DNA of 64,000 nucleotides from Pectobacterium aquaticum. Its GTDB lineage: Bacteria; Pseudomonadota; Gammaproteobacteria; Enterobacterales; Enterobacteriaceae. This document shows, piece after piece, positions 62,883 through 64,000 of this stretch; position 1 is the stretch's first letter, and the number at the start of each line of letters is the position of its first letter. The notes under the pieces are model-generated. The model was not told the origin of the DNA. It saw only the letters and a list, made by a program, of their open reading frames with translations, and did no database searches. Both the position numbers and the translations under genes were made by a program. Location of the stretch: the NCBI RefSeq assembly GCF_003382565.3, contig NZ_CP086253.1, positions 1,364,001-1,428,000 of the forward strand, in the 5' to 3' direction.

Positions 62883-64000
62883 TTACAGCACCAGACCGGC
62901 GATAGCAGCGGAAAGGATGCTCACCAGCGTAGAACCGTAAACCAGCTTCAGGCCGAAACGGGAAACCACGTTGCCCTGTTGTTCGTTCAGGCCTTTAATC
63001 GCACCGGCAATAATACCGATGGACGAGAAGTTGGCGAAGGACACCAGGAACACAGACAGGATGCCCACGCTGCGTGGAGACAGTTCGCCTGCTACTTTTT
63101 GCAGTTCCAGCATTGCCACAAATTCGTTAGAAACCAGTTTGGTTGCCATGATGCTACCAACCTGAAGGGCTTCGTGAGACGGAATACCCATGATCCAGGC
63201 GAACGGATAGAACACGTAGCCGAGGACTTCCTGGAAGCTGATGCCAAAAATGGCGCTGAAAATCGCGTTGACCGCGGCAATCAGTGCAATGAAGCCGATC
63301 AACATGGCCGCAACGATAACGGCCACTTTGAAACCAGCCAGAATGTATTCGCCCAGCATTTCAAAGAAGCTCTGATTTTCATGCAGAGCACCCAACTGCA
63401 ATTCCGGCTCTTCACCGACTTTGTAAGGGTTAATCAGCGACAGCACGATGAAGGTACTGAACATGTTCAGAATCAGCGCGGCAACGACGAATTTGGCATC
63501 CAGCATAGACATGTACGCACCGACGATAGACATCGAAACGGTCGACATGGCGGTCGCGGACATGGTGTACATGCGTTTTTCGGACATCTTGCCCAGAATG
63601 TCTTTGTAGGCAATGAAGTTTTCTGACTGGCCGAGAATCAGTGAACTGACTGCGTTAAAGGATTCCAGTTTACCCATGCCGTTCACTTTGGACAGGACCG
63701 TACCAATCGCGCGGATGATGATGGGCAGGACTTTAATGTGTTGCAGGATACCGATCAGCGCGGAGATGAAGACGATAGGGCAGAGCACTTTAAAGAAGAA
63801 GGAAATCAGGTTCTTCTCACTGTTAACCATGTCACCGAATACGAAGTCCGTCCCTTGACCTGCAAATCCGAGTAGTTTGTCGAACAGCGCGGCGACCCCT
63901 TTGACTGCGCCTAACCCAATGTCGGAGTACAGGAAGAAATACGCGAGCAAAATTTCGATGACGAGTAGCTGAATAATAAAACGAATACGAATACTTTTAC
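62883..64000 (-). CDS. nupC: Nucleoside permease NupC, 5' end outside the window
   Basis: The visible 372 codons match NupC (400 aa in E. coli) closely: KVLCPIVFISALIGILQHIK, GKLESFNAVSSLILGQSENF, SMSIVGAYMSMLDAKFVVAA, GFKVAVIVAAMLIGFIALIA and FSSIGIIAGAIKGLNEQQGN. The reading continues off the edge (KSIRIRFIIQLLVIEILLAY). NupC is a proton-driven concentrative nucleoside transporter of the inner membrane. A TTG at 63950 is only an internal codon. It ends with a strong terminator. Confidence 0.95.
   Translation of the reverse strand, partial: KSIRIRFIIQLLVIEILLAYFFLYSDIGLGAVKGVAALFDKLLGFAGQGTDFVFGDMVNSEKNLISFFFKVLCPIVFISALIGILQHIKVLPIIIRAIGTVLSKVNGMGKLESFNAVSSLILGQSENFIAYKDILGKMSEKRMYTMSATAMSTVSMSIVGAYMSMLDAKFVVAALILNMFSTFIVLSLINPYKVGEEPELQLGALHENQSFFEMLGEYILAGFKVAVIVAAMLIGFIALIAAVNAIFSAIFGISFQEVLGYVFYPFAWIMGIPSHEALQVGSIMATKLVSNEFVAMLELQKVAGELSPRSVGILSVFLVSFANFSSIGIIAGAIKGLNEQQGNVVSRFGLKLVYGSTLVSILSAAIAGLVL

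Overview
The window looks like an enterobacterial chromosome, most likely Pectobacterium or a close soft-rot relative. The right third (about 44.7-64 kb) is GC-rich and carries a recognisable core set: thiM remnant-thiD, psiE, yegS, the small RNA cyaR, trhP (yegQ), a glutathionyl-hydroquinone reductase, a GNAT acetyltransferase, baeR-baeS-mdtD-mdtC-mdtB-mdtA and nupC. The genus call rests on this gene set and on intergenic repeats I recognise from Pectobacterium-type genomes; it is an inference.

The left two thirds (1 to about 44.6 kb) is an AT-rich genomic island that behaves like a chromosomally captured mobilizable plasmid. It has a RepL-like replication protein next to a 1.5 kb gene-free tract of palindrome arrays and duplicated hairpin modules (1.7-4.0 kb). 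It also has a MobA/MobL-type relaxase with a hairpin-rich oriT candidate (19.7-21.3 kb), a TraD-like mobilization accessory (25.0 kb), an accessory H-NS (30.1 kb), an orphan type IVb pilin pair (32.9-35.2 kb), and a tyrosine integrase plus two decayed integrase copies (41.9-44.5 kb). No type IV secretion genes are visible, so transfer would need a helper.

The cargo is dominated by conflict genes. There is a complete three-gene ABC-3C system with an alpha/beta-hydrolase effector (26.2-29.9 kb), a PAAR-pyocin nuclease effector with its immunity gene (35.3-37.6 kb), MazEF (40.2-40.8 kb), an AbiU2-like HEPN gene with a partner (14.5-15.5 kb), a DUF2971 protein, a tandem GIY-YIG protein, and IS-broken HEPN, DUF3883 and zinc-metallopeptidase genes. 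A 464-residue protein carries 55 Glu-Pro repeats encoded by a pure hexanucleotide tract.

The island is riddled with insertions whose pre-insertion sequences can be read directly: IS630 (TA duplication), an IS5/IS427-type element with a -1 frameshift site (TA), two different ISAs1 elements (10-bp duplications), a 100-bp IS630-type MITE and a 573-bp internally deleted IS256 derivative (8-bp duplication). Four IS elements each split one host gene. At the right edge of the island the thiMD leader keeps only the 3' half of a TPP riboswitch, and thiM is reduced to 65 codons while thiD is intact. In the core, the mdt operon is split by a candidate 271-bp MITE-like element between mdtC and mdtD, and cyaR has a CRP half-site centred exactly at -41.5.
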